Shown here one piece after another: positions 18,049 to 26,749 of a stretch of DNA of 41,345 nt. The stretch's first letter is position 1; the number at the start of each line of letters is the position of its first letter. The notes below the pieces were generated by a model that ran no database searches, was not told where the DNA came from, and saw only the letters and a list, made by a program, of their open reading frames with translations. The stretch is from contig QBXA01000012.1 in NCBI GenBank assembly GCA_003283905.1, positions 1 to 41,345 on the forward strand, in the 5' to 3' direction. This DNA is from Pelagibacteraceae bacterium AG-319-F18 (GTDB lineage: Bacteria; Pseudomonadota; Alphaproteobacteria; Pelagibacterales; Pelagibacteraceae). A program made the translations under genes and the position numbers.

Positions 18049-18452
18049 TAACATTTTATAAGCCAAACATCATACACAGGATGATCAAATGGAGTTATTG
18101 ATGGACTTGATGAAAACATCCATCCATTAAATACGAAAACCTCATTATTATTTTCATCAGTTAGATCTTTGACTTGTATATAAGCTGTAATTTCAGGATT
18201 ATCATCAAATTCTGAATTTTTACATTTTAAGCTTTTTATAGAGAGGTCTTTAAAAGTAATTAATTCCCCATTTTTTATTTTTAATAAAGTATTTTTTGAA
18301 CTAATCTTATCTAAAATTTTTAAATCTGTAAAAGTTCCTTCTGTATTATCTTTTGCTTCTAAAATATTTATTAAAAAAAGATTAACTAAAAAAATAAAAA
18401 GAAAAAAATTAAATTTATTGTTTCCAGCTAAAATATTTCTTTTTAATTCCAT
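18045..18452 (-). CDS. DUF2155-containing exported protein
   Basis: A 135-residue protein with a hydrophobic N-terminal signal segment (FFLFIFLVNLFLINILEA, about residues 16-33) and a C-terminal DUF2155 motif (GWMFSSSPSITPFDHPVYDVW). The domain is largely alphaproteobacterial and of unknown role, and usually lies beside accBC and the NDUFA12 gene, as here. The only ATG before the signal segment is at 18452. That places the first 38 bases inside the NDUFA12 gene in another frame, a long overlap even for this genome. A cysteine pair (one mid-protein, one second from the end) could form a disulfide. Function unknown. Confidence 0.85.
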   Translation of the reverse strand: MELKRNILAGNNKFNFFLFIFLVNLFLINILEAKDNTEGTFTDLKILDKISSKNTLLKIKNGELITFKDLSIKSLKCKNSEFDDNPEITAYIQVKDLTDENNNEVFVFNGWMFSSSPSITPFDHPVYDVWLIKCY

Positions 18453-18774
18453 CTTTATCTTTATTGGGATAATAAGCCTTTTCTGTACCAGTTAAATTAG
18501 ATTGGTGAGGTTTTTGCCAATCATATTTTTTAAGTTCATGGATTTTTTCTATTTTATTAGGCATAAAATGCATCCACGAATACCACTCAACTGGTATTTT
18601 AGATGCATCAATAGTATTGACATAAATAACCCATCTCTTTCCACTTTTACTCTCATAATATTTATTACCAAGCTCGTCATTACCAACTAATTTTCCAAAA
18701 AAAATTGTTTTTAATCTAGTGCCAAATGTATCTTGATTCCACCATGTGAAAATTTTTTTTAAAAGTGTCAACAT
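18415..18774 (-). CDS. NDUFA12-family NADH:ubiquinone oxidoreductase accessory subunit
   Basis: Homologue of the B17.2/NDUFA12 supernumerary subunit of complex I, found in alphaproteobacteria and mitochondria. The 119 residues contain the family landmarks: an N-terminal TWWNQDTFGTRL, LVGNDELGNKYYE, SGKRWVIY, IPVEWYSWMHF and WQKPHQSNLTGT. It is presumed peripheral on the membrane arm interface of complex I. There is no signal peptide. It is co-transcribed with the DUF2155 gene, which begins inside its last codons. Confidence 0.92.
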   Translation of the reverse strand: MLTLLKKIFTWWNQDTFGTRLKTIFFGKLVGNDELGNKYYESKSGKRWVIYVNTIDASKIPVEWYSWMHFMPNKIEKIHELKKYDWQKPHQSNLTGTEKAYYPNKDKDGIKKKYFSWKQ

Positions 18775-18815
18775 AAAATATTTTTTTTATTCAATTAAAA
18801 ATTGTAAAATTTAAA

Positions 18816-18844
18816 TTAGACTAAAATATGAATTTGTATATAAA
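18816..18844 (+). promoter_or_regulatory. Possible promoter of the NrdJ-tail-like gene
   Basis: TTAGAC (18816-18821) and TATAAA (18839-18844) with 17 bases between, in the 114-base divergent spacer 18775-18888. The -35 is weak and the spacer is highly AT-rich, so chance is possible. The downstream gene has a clear ribosome binding site, GAGG, 4 bases before its ATG. Confidence 0.35.
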
Positions 18845-18888
18845 TAAATTGTCTGACCTAAGATTCAAAAAATTTAAAAAGAGGAAAA

Positions 18889-19713
18889 ATGGCAAAATAT
18901 TTAGTTGAGACTTACTACACGTGTACATTTAAAGTTAATCATTACCTAGATGATATTAATGAAAAAGAGTTAAAAAACCTTGAAAAAAGAGATGATGGAA
19001 AATTTGAGGTTTTGGATGTAAAACTTGATAATCGTAAAACCAAAAGTCTTGATCTTAATAACAATAAAGTTATTGAAAGTAAGAAAGTCGAAGTAGTTTC
19101 CAAGACAAACCAAACAATATCACAAAATAAAGAAAACATTATTTCAAACTTTAATAAATCCTCTGAGAGGGGTGGTAAAAGATTTGGAATGCCTGATAGA
19201 AGAAAAGGTTACATACAAAAAGCAACTATTGGGGACCATAAAGTTTATTTACATACTGGCGAATATGAAGATGGTAAGATAGGTGAAATTTTTATTGATA
19301 CTAGTAAAGAAGGAGAATTAGTTAAAGCTCTAATGAACAATTTTGCTATCGCTGTCTCCTTGGGACTACAGTATGGCGTACCTCTAGATGAATTCATAAG
19401 TGCTTTTGTTGGTACAAAGTTTGAACCATCTGGAAAAGTACATGGTAATGATAGAATACTTAGTGCAAGTTCAATACTAGATTATATTTTTAGAGAATTA
19501 GCTATATCTTATCAAAATAGAGAAGATCTGGCACATACACCTTCTATTGGTGGCAATGAACCTGCTTCAAATGAAGAGGCACAATCTGAAGACCAAAACC
19601 AATTGTTAAAAATTGTAAAAGATATAACAAGCAAAGGTTTTGTGAGAAATAATTATAAAAAAAATCTTGTAGATCTTTCAGATGTTAAAATAAGTTTAAA
19701 AGGTAAAAAATAG
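18889..19713 (+). CDS. Free-standing protein homologous to the C-terminal (TSCPD-like) part of B12-dependent ribonucleotide reductase
   Basis: A 274-residue protein. Residues about 100-216 closely match the C-terminal region of class II (adenosylcobalamin) ribonucleotide reductase Nrd[35 protein letters not shown], the [13 protein letters not shown] segment, [19 protein letters not shown]. The catalytic barrel, the radical cysteine and the B12-binding region are missing. The whole protein has one cysteine (Cys12), so the redox-active C-terminal pair of NrdJ is absent too. The N-terminal 55 residues ([20 protein letters not shown] ...) are a separate well-formed segment that I cannot assign, followed by a Ser/Asn/Lys linker. 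It is an intact gene with a good ribosome binding site, not an obvious pseudogene. It cannot be a reductase alone. A regulatory or nucleotide-binding role is possible but unproven. Confidence 0.8.
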   Translation: MAKYLVETYYTCTFKVNHYLDDINEKELKNLEKRDDGKFEVLDVKLDNRKTKSLDLNNNKVIESKKVEVVSKTNQTISQNKENIISNFNKSSERGGKRFGMPDRRKGYIQKATIGDHKVYLHTGEYEDGKIGEIFIDTSKEGELVKALMNNFAIAVSLGLQYGVPLDEFISAFVGTKFEPSGKVHGNDRILSASSILDYIFRELAISYQNREDLAHTPSIGGNEPASNEEAQSEDQNQLLKIVKDITSKGFVRNNYKKNLVDLSDVKISLKGKK

Positions 19714-19715
19714 TT

Positions 19716-21500
19716 TTATTTTTTATTTTTTATAGCAATACCAAGCTCTTTTAATTGTTCTGTATTTACATCAGATGGAGCTTTCATCATTAAGTCTTGT
19801 GCATTTTGATTCATTGGAAACATAGTCACTTCTCTAATATTTTTTTCATTTGCTAATAACATTACAATCCTATCAATACCAGGAGCGATTCCACCGTGAG
19901 GTGGAGCTCCATAACTTAGTGCGTTGATCATTCCACTAAATTTTTCATCTACTTGTTTCTTGTCATACCCTGCTATTGAAAAAAGTTTATACATAAGTTC
20001 TGGCTTATGATTCCTTATTGCTCCCGATGAAAGTTCAATACCATTGCAAACTATATCGTACTGATAAGCTAATATATCTAAAGGTTTTTCAAAATCCTTT
20101 TCACTTAATTTTCCTTGTGGCATAGAAAAAGGATTATGACTAAATTCAATTTTATTAGTTATTTCATCTTTTTCAAACATTGGATAATCAACAATCCAAC
20201 AAAATGCAAAAACATCATCATCGATTAAATCTAAATCTTTTGCTATTTCATCTCTAGCAAGTGAAGTAATTTTTTCTAAATCATTTTTTTTTCCACACGC
20301 CATAAAAATACTATCTCCTACCTCTGAGTTAGTTTTTTTCATAATTTCTTCCAAGGCTTCTTTGGAAAAAAACTTTCCAATAGGTCCTTTCGCTGAAAGC
20401 TGACCCTCTTTTTCAAAAGTAAAATATGCTAATCCTGAGGCACCTTGTTCTTTGGCCCATTTATCAATATTATCAAAAAAACTTCTAGGTTTATCTTTTG
20501 TATTTTTAGTAGAAATGCATCTGACTTTTGAACCAGATTTTACAAGTTTTTTAAAAATCTCAAATGAAACATCCTCTCTTGTGAATATTTCTGTAATATC
20601 ATTTATAAGCAATGGGTTTCTTAAATCAGGTTTGTCACTTCCATAATTTAACATTGCTTTAGCATATGAAATTTTTGGGAATTTATCGTACATTAGTTTT
20701 TTATTTGAAAATTTTTTAAAAGTATTAACCATTAAAGTTTCAACAACGTTAAAAACATCATCTTGCTCTACAAATGACATCTCTAGATCAAGCTGATAAA
20801 ATTCTCCTGGACTTCTGTCGGCTCTAGCATCTTCATCTCTAAAACATGGAGCTATTTGAAAATATTTGTCAAAACCAGAGACCATTATTAATTGCTTAAA
20901 TTGTTGAGGTGCTTGTGGTAATGCATAAAATTTTCCAGGATTTAATCTGCTTGGAACTAAAAAATCTCTTGCGCCCTCTGGGCTAGAAGATGTCAATATT
21001 GGAGTTTGAAACTCTAAAAAACCAAGTTTAGTCATTTCGTTTCTAATATGTGAAATCACTTTTGATCTTAAGATTATATTTTCATGAATTTTTTTTCTTC
21101 TTAAATCTAAAAATCTATATTTTAATCTAATTTCTTCAGCATATTCTTGATCACTAAAAACGGGCATAGGTAACTCTTTACAAGTTCCTAGTATTTCAAA
21201 TTCACTTATAATAACTTCAATCTCACCTGTTTCAATATCTTTATTAATTGTCTCATCAGAACGATTAACAACTTTTCCATTAATTTTTATGACTGTTTCA
21301 AGTTGAGTTTTTTCTAACTCTAAAAAATTTTTATTTTCTTTATCTATTATACATTGAGTAATTCCATAATTATCTCTTAGATCAATAAATAATAGGTTAC
21401 CATGATCTCTTTTTTTATTAATCCATCCAGATATAGAAATATTTTTATCTAAATCTTCCTTTCTTAGTTCGTTACAATTATGTGTTCTATACTTATTCAA
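19716..21500 (-). CDS. aspS: Aspartyl-tRNA synthetase
   Basis: Class IIb synthetase that charges tRNA-Asp (possibly also tRNA-Asn if AsnRS is lacking). The 594 residues carry an N-terminal OB anticodon-binding domain (HNCNELR; ISGWINKKRDHGNLLFIDLRD), motif 2 FRDEDARADRSPGEF, a GAD insertion domain typical of bacterial enzymes, and motif 3 PPHGGIAPGIDRIVML. The start codon is TTG at 21500, directly after the hda stop. No ATG fits, and the family N-terminus (KYRTHNC) begins exactly here. An AGGAG lies 5 bases upstream. Confidence 0.96.
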   Translation of the reverse strand: MNKYRTHNCNELRKEDLDKNISISGWINKKRDHGNLLFIDLRDNYGITQCIIDKENKNFLELEKTQLETVIKINGKVVNRSDETINKDIETGEIEVIISEFEILGTCKELPMPVFSDQEYAEEIRLKYRFLDLRRKKIHENIILRSKVISHIRNEMTKLGFLEFQTPILTSSSPEGARDFLVPSRLNPGKFYALPQAPQQFKQLIMVSGFDKYFQIAPCFRDEDARADRSPGEFYQLDLEMSFVEQDDVFNVVETLMVNTFKKFSNKKLMYDKFPKISYAKAMLNYGSDKPDLRNPLLINDITEIFTREDVSFEIFKKLVKSGSKVRCISTKNTKDKPRSFFDNIDKWAKEQGASGLAYFTFEKEGQLSAKGPIGKFFSKEALEEIMKKTNSEVGDSIFMACGKKNDLEKITSLARDEIAKDLDLIDDDVFAFCWIVDYPMFEKDEITNKIEFSHNPFSMPQGKLSEKDFEKPLDILAYQYDIVCNGIELSSGAIRNHKPELMYKLFSIAGYDKKQVDEKFSGMINALSYGAPPHGGIAPGIDRIVMLLANEKNIREVTMFPMNQNAQDLMMKAPSDVNTEQLKELGIAIKNKK

Positions 21501-22163
21501 CTATTCTCCTAAGGCTTCTTTTATAATTTTAAAATCGATTGGCTTTTTTCTTTTTAAACTAATTTTGTCGATTTTATATATGAAATCAAAAATTTTGCCA
21601 TACGATCTATCAATTCTTTTAATAATAAAATCTATTAGTTTTTTATCTATAGATATTTGGCGATCTGATAAGTTTTTTAATATAAGAGCAAATAAAAGGT
21701 CATCTTCAGGTTTTTCTATATTGCATAATAAAAAATTTTTAGATCTTGAGTTTAAATCATCTAATTTAAAAGAATGGTCTACAATTGGGATTTTTGAAGT
21801 TAAAATAAGATATTTGTTATCCTGATCAACAATGTTTAATAAAGTAAAAAATAAACTTTCATCGATTCTATCATTAAAATTTTCAATAATTATATTTTCA
21901 AAAATCTTAACTTTTTCTAAAAAATCATTATTTATATCATCGGCTGATATCTTAATTCCTTTAAACTTATGTAAAAAAATATTTACTAAATGTGTTTTTC
22001 CTGAAAATTTTTCTCCAATTAAATTTACAAAATTCTTCTCCCACTTAGGCCAATTATTTAATAGTTTAAAAGCAAATTCATTACTTTGTGAAACATAAAA
22101 ATCTTGATCTTTAAAATTTTGATCATAATCAAAATTCAAGATTAATTGATTTAGATCATTCAT
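21501..22163 (-). CDS. hda: DnaA-related regulator, Hda/HdaA-like
   Basis: AAA+ protein resembling domain III of DnaA. In other bacteria Hda with the sliding clamp stimulates ATP hydrolysis by DnaA and prevents re-initiation. It has 220 residues from the ATG at 22163, which overlaps the upstream stop as ATGA; an ATG at 22175 is also open. The N-terminal LNQLILNF resembles the clamp-binding start of Hda proteins (QL.L.F). The P-loop GEKFSGKT lies at 50-57, and the sequence SDRQISIDKKLIDFIIKRIDRS matches the lid region of DnaA. The protein is divergent, so Hda is the best but not the only DnaA-family reading. Confidence 0.85.
   Translation of the reverse strand: MNDLNQLILNFDYDQNFKDQDFYVSQSNEFAFKLLNNWPKWEKNFVNLIGEKFSGKTHLVNIFLHKFKGIKISADDINNDFLEKVKIFENIIIENFNDRIDESLFFTLLNIVDQDNKYLILTSKIPIVDHSFKLDDLNSRSKNFLLCNIEKPEDDLLFALILKNLSDRQISIDKKLIDFIIKRIDRSYGKIFDFIYKIDKISLKRKKPIDFKIIKEALGE
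21506..21510 (-). promoter_or_regulatory. Ribosome binding site that defines the aspS TTG start
   Basis: AGGAG inside the last hda codons, 5 bases before TTG. Together with the family N-terminus it fixes the non-ATG start and implies that aspS is translated by ribosomes finishing hda. Confidence 0.75.
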
Positions 22164-23239
22164 TTTAAAGTCCATATCTGATTTTGAATATCAAATTCAT
22201 AATTTTTATCTTTCATAATTTTAAGAAAATGGTTTGGGGATCCATTAAAAATAATTTTATAAAAATTATCATTGTTATTGAATTTATAAATATAAAAATC
22301 ATATATAAAATCCATATTATTTAGTATTTCTTCAAATTTTGAAATTTCTAAATTATCAGTGTTATTTACTGAGATTGTCAAAGGTAATTTAACTGATGTA
22401 TTAATTTCATTTTTATTTTTCCAATAATTTTCATATAATTCTTTTAATCTTTCAATTAATTTATCTGCCTCTTGATAATTATATATATTAAGATTTATAA
22501 AATTTACATTTTTGAGATCTTCTTTTTGATTAATATTTATTTTATTTAAAACTTTAATATCATTATTATCTTTAAAGATTATTGATATGATGTATTCATT
22601 AAGATTATATTTTTGAATAATTTTCTTAAAATTATAACTTTCTAAATTTTTTATATTTTTTTTAATTAAATAAAAATCCTCAAGATCTTCAGTAGGTAAA
22701 ATATAATTAAGTAAATGATACTTTTGAGTATATGAATTCCAATTATTAAAAATATAGCTCTCAGAAAAAATTAAAATTTCATCTTTATTTTTATCTACAA
22801 TTATTGGTAGAAAAAAAATATTTTTTTTAATAGGCAGAGATGGAAAAATATTTTTTTTCTCCATAAGATTTAGTATTTTTTTTTTATTAAAAGATACATT
22901 TAAAGATAAATAATAAATCTCATTAATGAATTTTTCTTTTTTTATAGAAAAAGTTTCAATCATACCTTTAACTTGACTAAGAGATATTTTGCCAAGTTTT
23001 TTTTGATCTTTAGTTTGAACAATGGATAAAATTAACCTATCAAAAGCTTGGAAAAAACCTTCTTCAATTATCTTATTTTTATTAAAATTAATCTCAAATG
23101 GAGTGGATATTTCAATGTCGTTGATAGAGAAAGTCTTAGCTTGAATATTTTCTGTGGAAAAAAAAATATTTAACAAAGCAAGAAAGCAAAAATGAATATA
23201 TAATCTTTTATAATTAAAAATTTTAATATTAAATCTCAT
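22160..23239 (-). CDS. DUF2066-like exported protein
   Basis: A 359-residue protein with an N-terminal signal segment (about residues 13-34, ending NIQA) and a lysine-, asparagine- and isoleucine-rich body. The middle section (LNVSFNKKKILNLMEKKNIF ... IFFLPIIVDKN) resembles DUF2066, whose gene usually precedes hda and faces purM in alphaproteobacteria, the exact arrangement here. Function is unknown; a periplasmic location is expected. The stop overlaps the hda ATG (ATGA), and the start codon is just 11 bases from that of purM. The assignment rests on synteny plus weak similarity. Confidence 0.65.
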   Translation of the reverse strand: MRFNIKIFNYKRLYIHFCFLALLNIFFSTENIQAKTFSINDIEISTPFEINFNKNKIIEEGFFQAFDRLILSIVQTKDQKKLGKISLSQVKGMIETFSIKKEKFINEIYYLSLNVSFNKKKILNLMEKKNIFPSLPIKKNIFFLPIIVDKNKDEILIFSESYIFNNWNSYTQKYHLLNYILPTEDLEDFYLIKKNIKNLESYNFKKIIQKYNLNEYIISIIFKDNNDIKVLNKININQKEDLKNVNFINLNIYNYQEADKLIERLKELYENYWKNKNEINTSVKLPLTISVNNTDNLEISKFEEILNNMDFIYDFYIYKFNNNDNFYKIIFNGSPNHFLKIMKDKNYEFDIQNQIWTLK

Positions 23240-23250
23240 AAAACATATTA

Positions 23251-24282
23251 ATGAATAATAAATTAATTACCTATAAAAAAAGTGGAGTTAACATAAAAGC
23301 GGCAGATAAATTTGTTAATTTCATTTCATCTGTTTCATCAAAAAAAAAAGGCAAAAAAAAGTTTTCAAATATTGGTGGTTTTGGTTCTATATCAGATATT
23401 CCAAATCAAATAAAACAACCCAAAATTGTTGCCTGTACAGATGGGGTTGGCACAAAAGTAGAAATCGCAAATACGCTAAATAAGTATGACACTATTGGAA
23501 TTGATTTAGTTGCAATGAGTGTAAATGATTTAATTGTTCAAGGCGCTAAACCTCTTCTATTTCTTGATTACATTTCCATAAACAAAATTGATTTAAAAAA
23601 ATTAAAATCGATAATTAAAGGTATTGTAAAAGGATGCAGGTTGTCTGATTGTGAATTAGTTGGTGGAGAAACAGCTGAAATGCCTGACACATATGAGAAA
23701 GGTAAATTTGATATTGCTGGTTTTGCAGTTGGAATTGTTGGTAAAAATAAAATTTTAAATAAAAATAAAATTAAAAATAATGATTTAATTTTGGCTATTC
23801 CTTCAAGTGGTCTACATTCAAATGGATATTCTTTAGTACGCTATCTTCTTAAACAAAAAAAAATAGATATCAAAAAAAATAATTTTTTAAAAAATGAGTT
23901 GATCAAACCAACCAAAATTTATGTAAGTGAAGTTTTAAAATTGATAGATAAAGATTTAATTAATGGATGTGCTAACATTACTGGAGGTGGTTTAGTTGAT
24001 AATATTAAAAGAGTGATTCCAGTTAATTTAACAGCTGAAATAAATTTAGACCAAATCAAAACATCTAAAATTTTCAAATGGCTTCATAAAAAAGGTATAT
24101 CTGACAAAGAGATGCTTAAAACTTTTAACTGTGGTGTTGGCTTTTGTTTAATAATTAACCCAAAAAAATTAAATAAAATTAAAGGATATTTTTCAAATAA
24201 TTTTAAACCGTATGTTATAGGAAAAATTACTAAAAATTTTAAAGAAAAAGTTAAACTAAATGGCTCTGTTAGCTGGATCTAA
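23251..24282 (+). CDS. purM: Phosphoribosylformylglycinamidine cyclo-ligase (AIR synthetase)
   Basis: Fifth step of de novo purine synthesis. The 343 residues hold YKKSGVNIKAADKFV at the start, then CTDGVGTKVEIA, IGIDLVAMSVNDLIVQGA, the SDCELVGGETAEMP substrate motif, and HITGGG-like ANITGGGLVDN. It is intact and of normal length. The start codon is only 11 bases from that of the divergent DUF2066 gene, so its promoter must lie within that coding sequence. purN overlaps its last 23 bases. Confidence 0.97.
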   Translation: MNNKLITYKKSGVNIKAADKFVNFISSVSSKKKGKKKFSNIGGFGSISDIPNQIKQPKIVACTDGVGTKVEIANTLNKYDTIGIDLVAMSVNDLIVQGAKPLLFLDYISINKIDLKKLKSIIKGIVKGCRLSDCELVGGETAEMPDTYEKGKFDIAGFAVGIVGKNKILNKNKIKNNDLILAIPSSGLHSNGYSLVRYLLKQKKIDIKKNNFLKNELIKPTKIYVSEVLKLIDKDLINGCANITGGGLVDNIKRVIPVNLTAEINLDQIKTSKIFKWLHKKGISDKEMLKTFNCGVGFCLIINPKKLNKIKGYFSNNFKPYVIGKITKNFKEKVKLNGSVSWI

Positions 24283-24838
24283 TAAAATTAAAACTGCAGT
24301 TTTTATATCTGGAACAGGTAGTAATTTAAAATCTCTTATCAAGTTTTCAAAACTTAAAAAATCTCCAATAATTATTAAAATGATTATTTCTAATAATTCT
24401 AAATCAAAAGGTTTGCAATATGCCAAGATTTATAAAATTAAAAAAAAAATTTTTGATTTTAAAAATGTTTTATCTGAAAAAAAAATTATATATGAATTAA
24501 AAAAAGATGATATTAATTTAATTTGTCTTGCTGGTTTTATGAAAATTTTGTCGAAGAATTTTATTAACAATTTTAAAGGAAAAATTTTAAATATTCATCC
24601 TTCACTTCTTCCAAAATACAAGGGATTAAATACCCACGAAAAAGCAATTAAAAATAAAGATAAATATTCTGGTTGCACTGTTCATTTTGTAAATTCTAGA
24701 CTTGATTCTGGTAAAATAATTAATCAAAAAAAAGTTAGAATTAATAAATTTGATACTCCTAAAACCTTGGCAAAAAAGATTTTAATTCAAGAGCATAAAC
24801 TCTATCCAGCAGCTATTATGAAGATAATTAATCTTTAA
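24260..24838 (+). CDS. purN: Phosphoribosylglycinamide formyltransferase
   Basis: Transfers formyl from 10-formyl-THF to GAR, the third purine step. The 192 residues have phosphate-binding FISGTGSNL, and the catalytic set Asn111, His113 (NIHPSLLPKYKG) and Asp149 (RLDSGK). The ATG lies 23 bases inside purM in another frame, which implies coupled translation. The 3' end overlaps convergent ndk by 11 bases. Confidence 0.97.
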   Translation: MALLAGSNKIKTAVFISGTGSNLKSLIKFSKLKKSPIIIKMIISNNSKSKGLQYAKIYKIKKKIFDFKNVLSEKKIIYELKKDDINLICLAGFMKILSKNFINNFKGKILNIHPSLLPKYKGLNTHEKAIKNKDKYSGCTVHFVNSRLDSGKIINQKKVRINKFDTPKTLAKKILIQEHKLYPAAIMKIINL

Positions 24839-25238
24839 AAAAGAAATCTATTTCGATTTTGGCGTTTTCGACACTATCTGATCCATGCACAGAATTTTTA
24901 TCAATAGAAATTCCATATTTTTTTCTTATAGTACCCTCTTCTGCATCATTTGGATTCGTAGCACCCATTAACTCTCTATTACCTAATACCGCATTTTCTT
25001 TTTCAAGAATCATAACAACAATTGGTCCGGAAGAAAGGTAAGCACAAAGATCATTGTAAAATGTTTTTGTTTCATGAACTTTATAAAATTTTTCAGCCTC
25101 AGATTTTTCAATTTTAATTTTTTTTTCTTTTACTATTGAAAATCCTTTATTTTTAAACATTTCTTTTATTTCATTATCTAAATTTCTCTCAACAGCATCT
25201 GGTTTGATAATTGATAATGTTTGTTCGGTATTACTCAT
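24828..25238 (-). CDS. ndk: Nucleoside diphosphate kinase
   Basis: Interconverts nucleoside di- and triphosphates through phospho-His118 in NSVHGSD. The 136 residues show [14 protein letters not shown] at the N-terminus and [15 protein letters not shown], typical of the family. The ATG at 25238 fits the family start ([14 protein letters not shown]); one at 25244 would only add two residues. It overlaps the pepA 3' end by 8 bases. In many proteobacteria holC lies between pepA and ndk, but it is absent here. Confidence 0.97.
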   Translation of the reverse strand: MSNTEQTLSIIKPDAVERNLDNEIKEMFKNKGFSIVKEKKIKIEKSEAEKFYKVHETKTFYNDLCAYLSSGPIVVMILEKENAVLGNRELMGATNPNDAEEGTIRKKYGISIDKNSVHGSDSVENAKIEIDFFFKD

Positions 25239-26688
25239 AATCATCCTCTATTAGTTTATTTAATAATCTTACGCCATATCCTGTTGCTCCACCTGAATTT
25301 AATGCCCCACCATATTTTGAAAAAGCCATACCAGCTATATCTAAGTGTGCCCAAGGTGTATTGTTTAAAACAAATCTTTGTAAAAATTGTGCTGCAGTAG
25401 TTGATCCTGCTCCGCCAACATAATTAATATTTTGCATATCAGCATTTTTAGAATCTATTAATTTATCAAAATTTTTGTGTAGTGGCATTCTCCACAATTT
25501 TTCATCAACCTTATATCCAGCTTCTAGTAATTGCTTACATAATTTATCATCGTTTGAAAAAAGACCAGCGTATTCTGAGCCAAGAGAAACTATAATTGCA
25601 CCTGTAAGTGTTGCTAAATCAACCATGAATTTAGGTTTAAATTTTTTTTCAGTAAAAGTAAGAGCATCAGCCAAAACCAATCTACCTTCTGCATCTGTGT
25701 TTAATATTTCAATTGTTTTACCGCTATATGATTTAACAATATCTCCAGGTCTTTGAGCATTTCCGCCTGGCATATTTTCTACAAGCCCTACAACACCAAC
25801 AGCATTAATCTTTGCTTTTCTTACAGCTAAGTTTTTCATTAAACCAACTACTGTAGCAGAACCTGCCATATCATAAGTCATATCTTCCATAAACTTAGCA
25901 GGTTTCAGTGATATACCACCTGTATCAAAACAAACACCTTTTCCTACAAACGCTAAAGGTTTAGAATTATTTTTTGCACCATTCCATTCCATTGTAACAA
26001 GATACGATCCTCTAACACTGCCTTGGCCTACACCAAGTAAAGCGTTCATACCAAGTTTTTTTAATTTCTTTTCATCGTAAATATTAATTTTTAATCCAAA
26101 TTTTTTAAGTGAGTTTATTCTTTTTGCATATTCATCAGGGTGTAAAATATTACCTGGTTCAGAAACAAGATCTCTTGCAAAAAAAGTTCCTTCTTCTAAT
26201 GCTTTAAATCTTAATTGATCTTGTAAAGATATTTTATTTTTATTACCAATTAAGTTAATAGAAACAAATTTTTTATCTTTTTTTGATTTATAAATATTGA
26301 ATTCATAGGATTTTAATTTTAATCCATGCAAAAAATATCCTGCAAAATTATTTATTTTACTATTAATAGTATCTGAGTTTACAAAATAATCTTTTTTCTT
26401 ATCATAATCTATATAACCGTGAAATTTAGCTCCCAAACTTTCTACATCAGAAGTCTTTATATCTTTCTTAATAGACACTAAAAATATTGTTTTTTTTGAA
26501 TTAATTTCAAAAAAAAGTAAATCTTTTGTTAAATCACTGGTCTTTAATAAATCATAAATGTATGAAAATTCAAAATTTGAAATATGTTTTTTTAACCCAT
26601 TAATATTGAATTTTTCATCAACAAATACGACTAGATTTGATGGGGCTTTTTTTGAATTACTATTATTATAATTAATTTGTACAGTCAT
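25231..26688 (-). CDS. pepA: Leucyl aminopeptidase PepA
   Basis: Two-metal cytosolic M17 aminopeptidase; in E. coli PepA also binds DNA in Xer recombination and carAB control. The metal and catalytic motifs [21 protein letters not shown] and [14 protein letters not shown] are intact. The C-terminal half is much better conserved than the N-terminal half, as usual. The ATG at 26688 gives 485 residues. The frame extends to a GTG at 26703, but that lies within the inverted repeat and is unlikely. Transcribed with ndk and divergent from lptF. Confidence 0.95.
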   Translation of the reverse strand: MTVQINYNNSNSKKAPSNLVVFVDEKFNINGLKKHISNFEFSYIYDLLKTSDLTKDLLFFEINSKKTIFLVSIKKDIKTSDVESLGAKFHGYIDYDKKKDYFVNSDTINSKINNFAGYFLHGLKLKSYEFNIYKSKKDKKFVSINLIGNKNKISLQDQLRFKALEEGTFFARDLVSEPGNILHPDEYAKRINSLKKFGLKINIYDEKKLKKLGMNALLGVGQGSVRGSYLVTMEWNGAKNNSKPLAFVGKGVCFDTGGISLKPAKFMEDMTYDMAGSATVVGLMKNLAVRKAKINAVGVVGLVENMPGGNAQRPGDIVKSYSGKTIEILNTDAEGRLVLADALTFTEKKFKPKFMVDLATLTGAIIVSLGSEYAGLFSNDDKLCKQLLEAGYKVDEKLWRMPLHKNFDKLIDSKNADMQNINYVGGAGSTTAAQFLQRFVLNNTPWAHLDIAGMAFSKYGGALNSGGATGYGVRLLNKLIEDDYE

Positions 26689-26700
26689 AAATTTTAAATA

Positions 26701-26720
26701 CACTCTATGCGAGTAGAGTG
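26701..26720. repeat. Perfect inverted repeat between pepA and lptF
   Basis: CACTCTA and TAGAGTG (7 + 7 bases, perfect) flank a 6-base centre TGCGAG in the 61-base divergent spacer. The site is noticeably richer in G and C than its surroundings. It has no T-run, so it is not a terminator. It could be an operator for both genes, or a hairpin in the pepA leader, since it ends 12 bases from the pepA ATG. A TATATT follows at 26724-26729 and could be the lptF -10. Confidence 0.6.
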
Positions 26721-26749
26721 CTATATATTGTTAAAATTAAGAGATTTCA

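Noticed and set aside
26689..26703. Upstream GTG start for pepA at 26703
   Set aside because: The codon lies in the inverted repeat; the ATG at 26688 fits the family start and leaves space for regulation.
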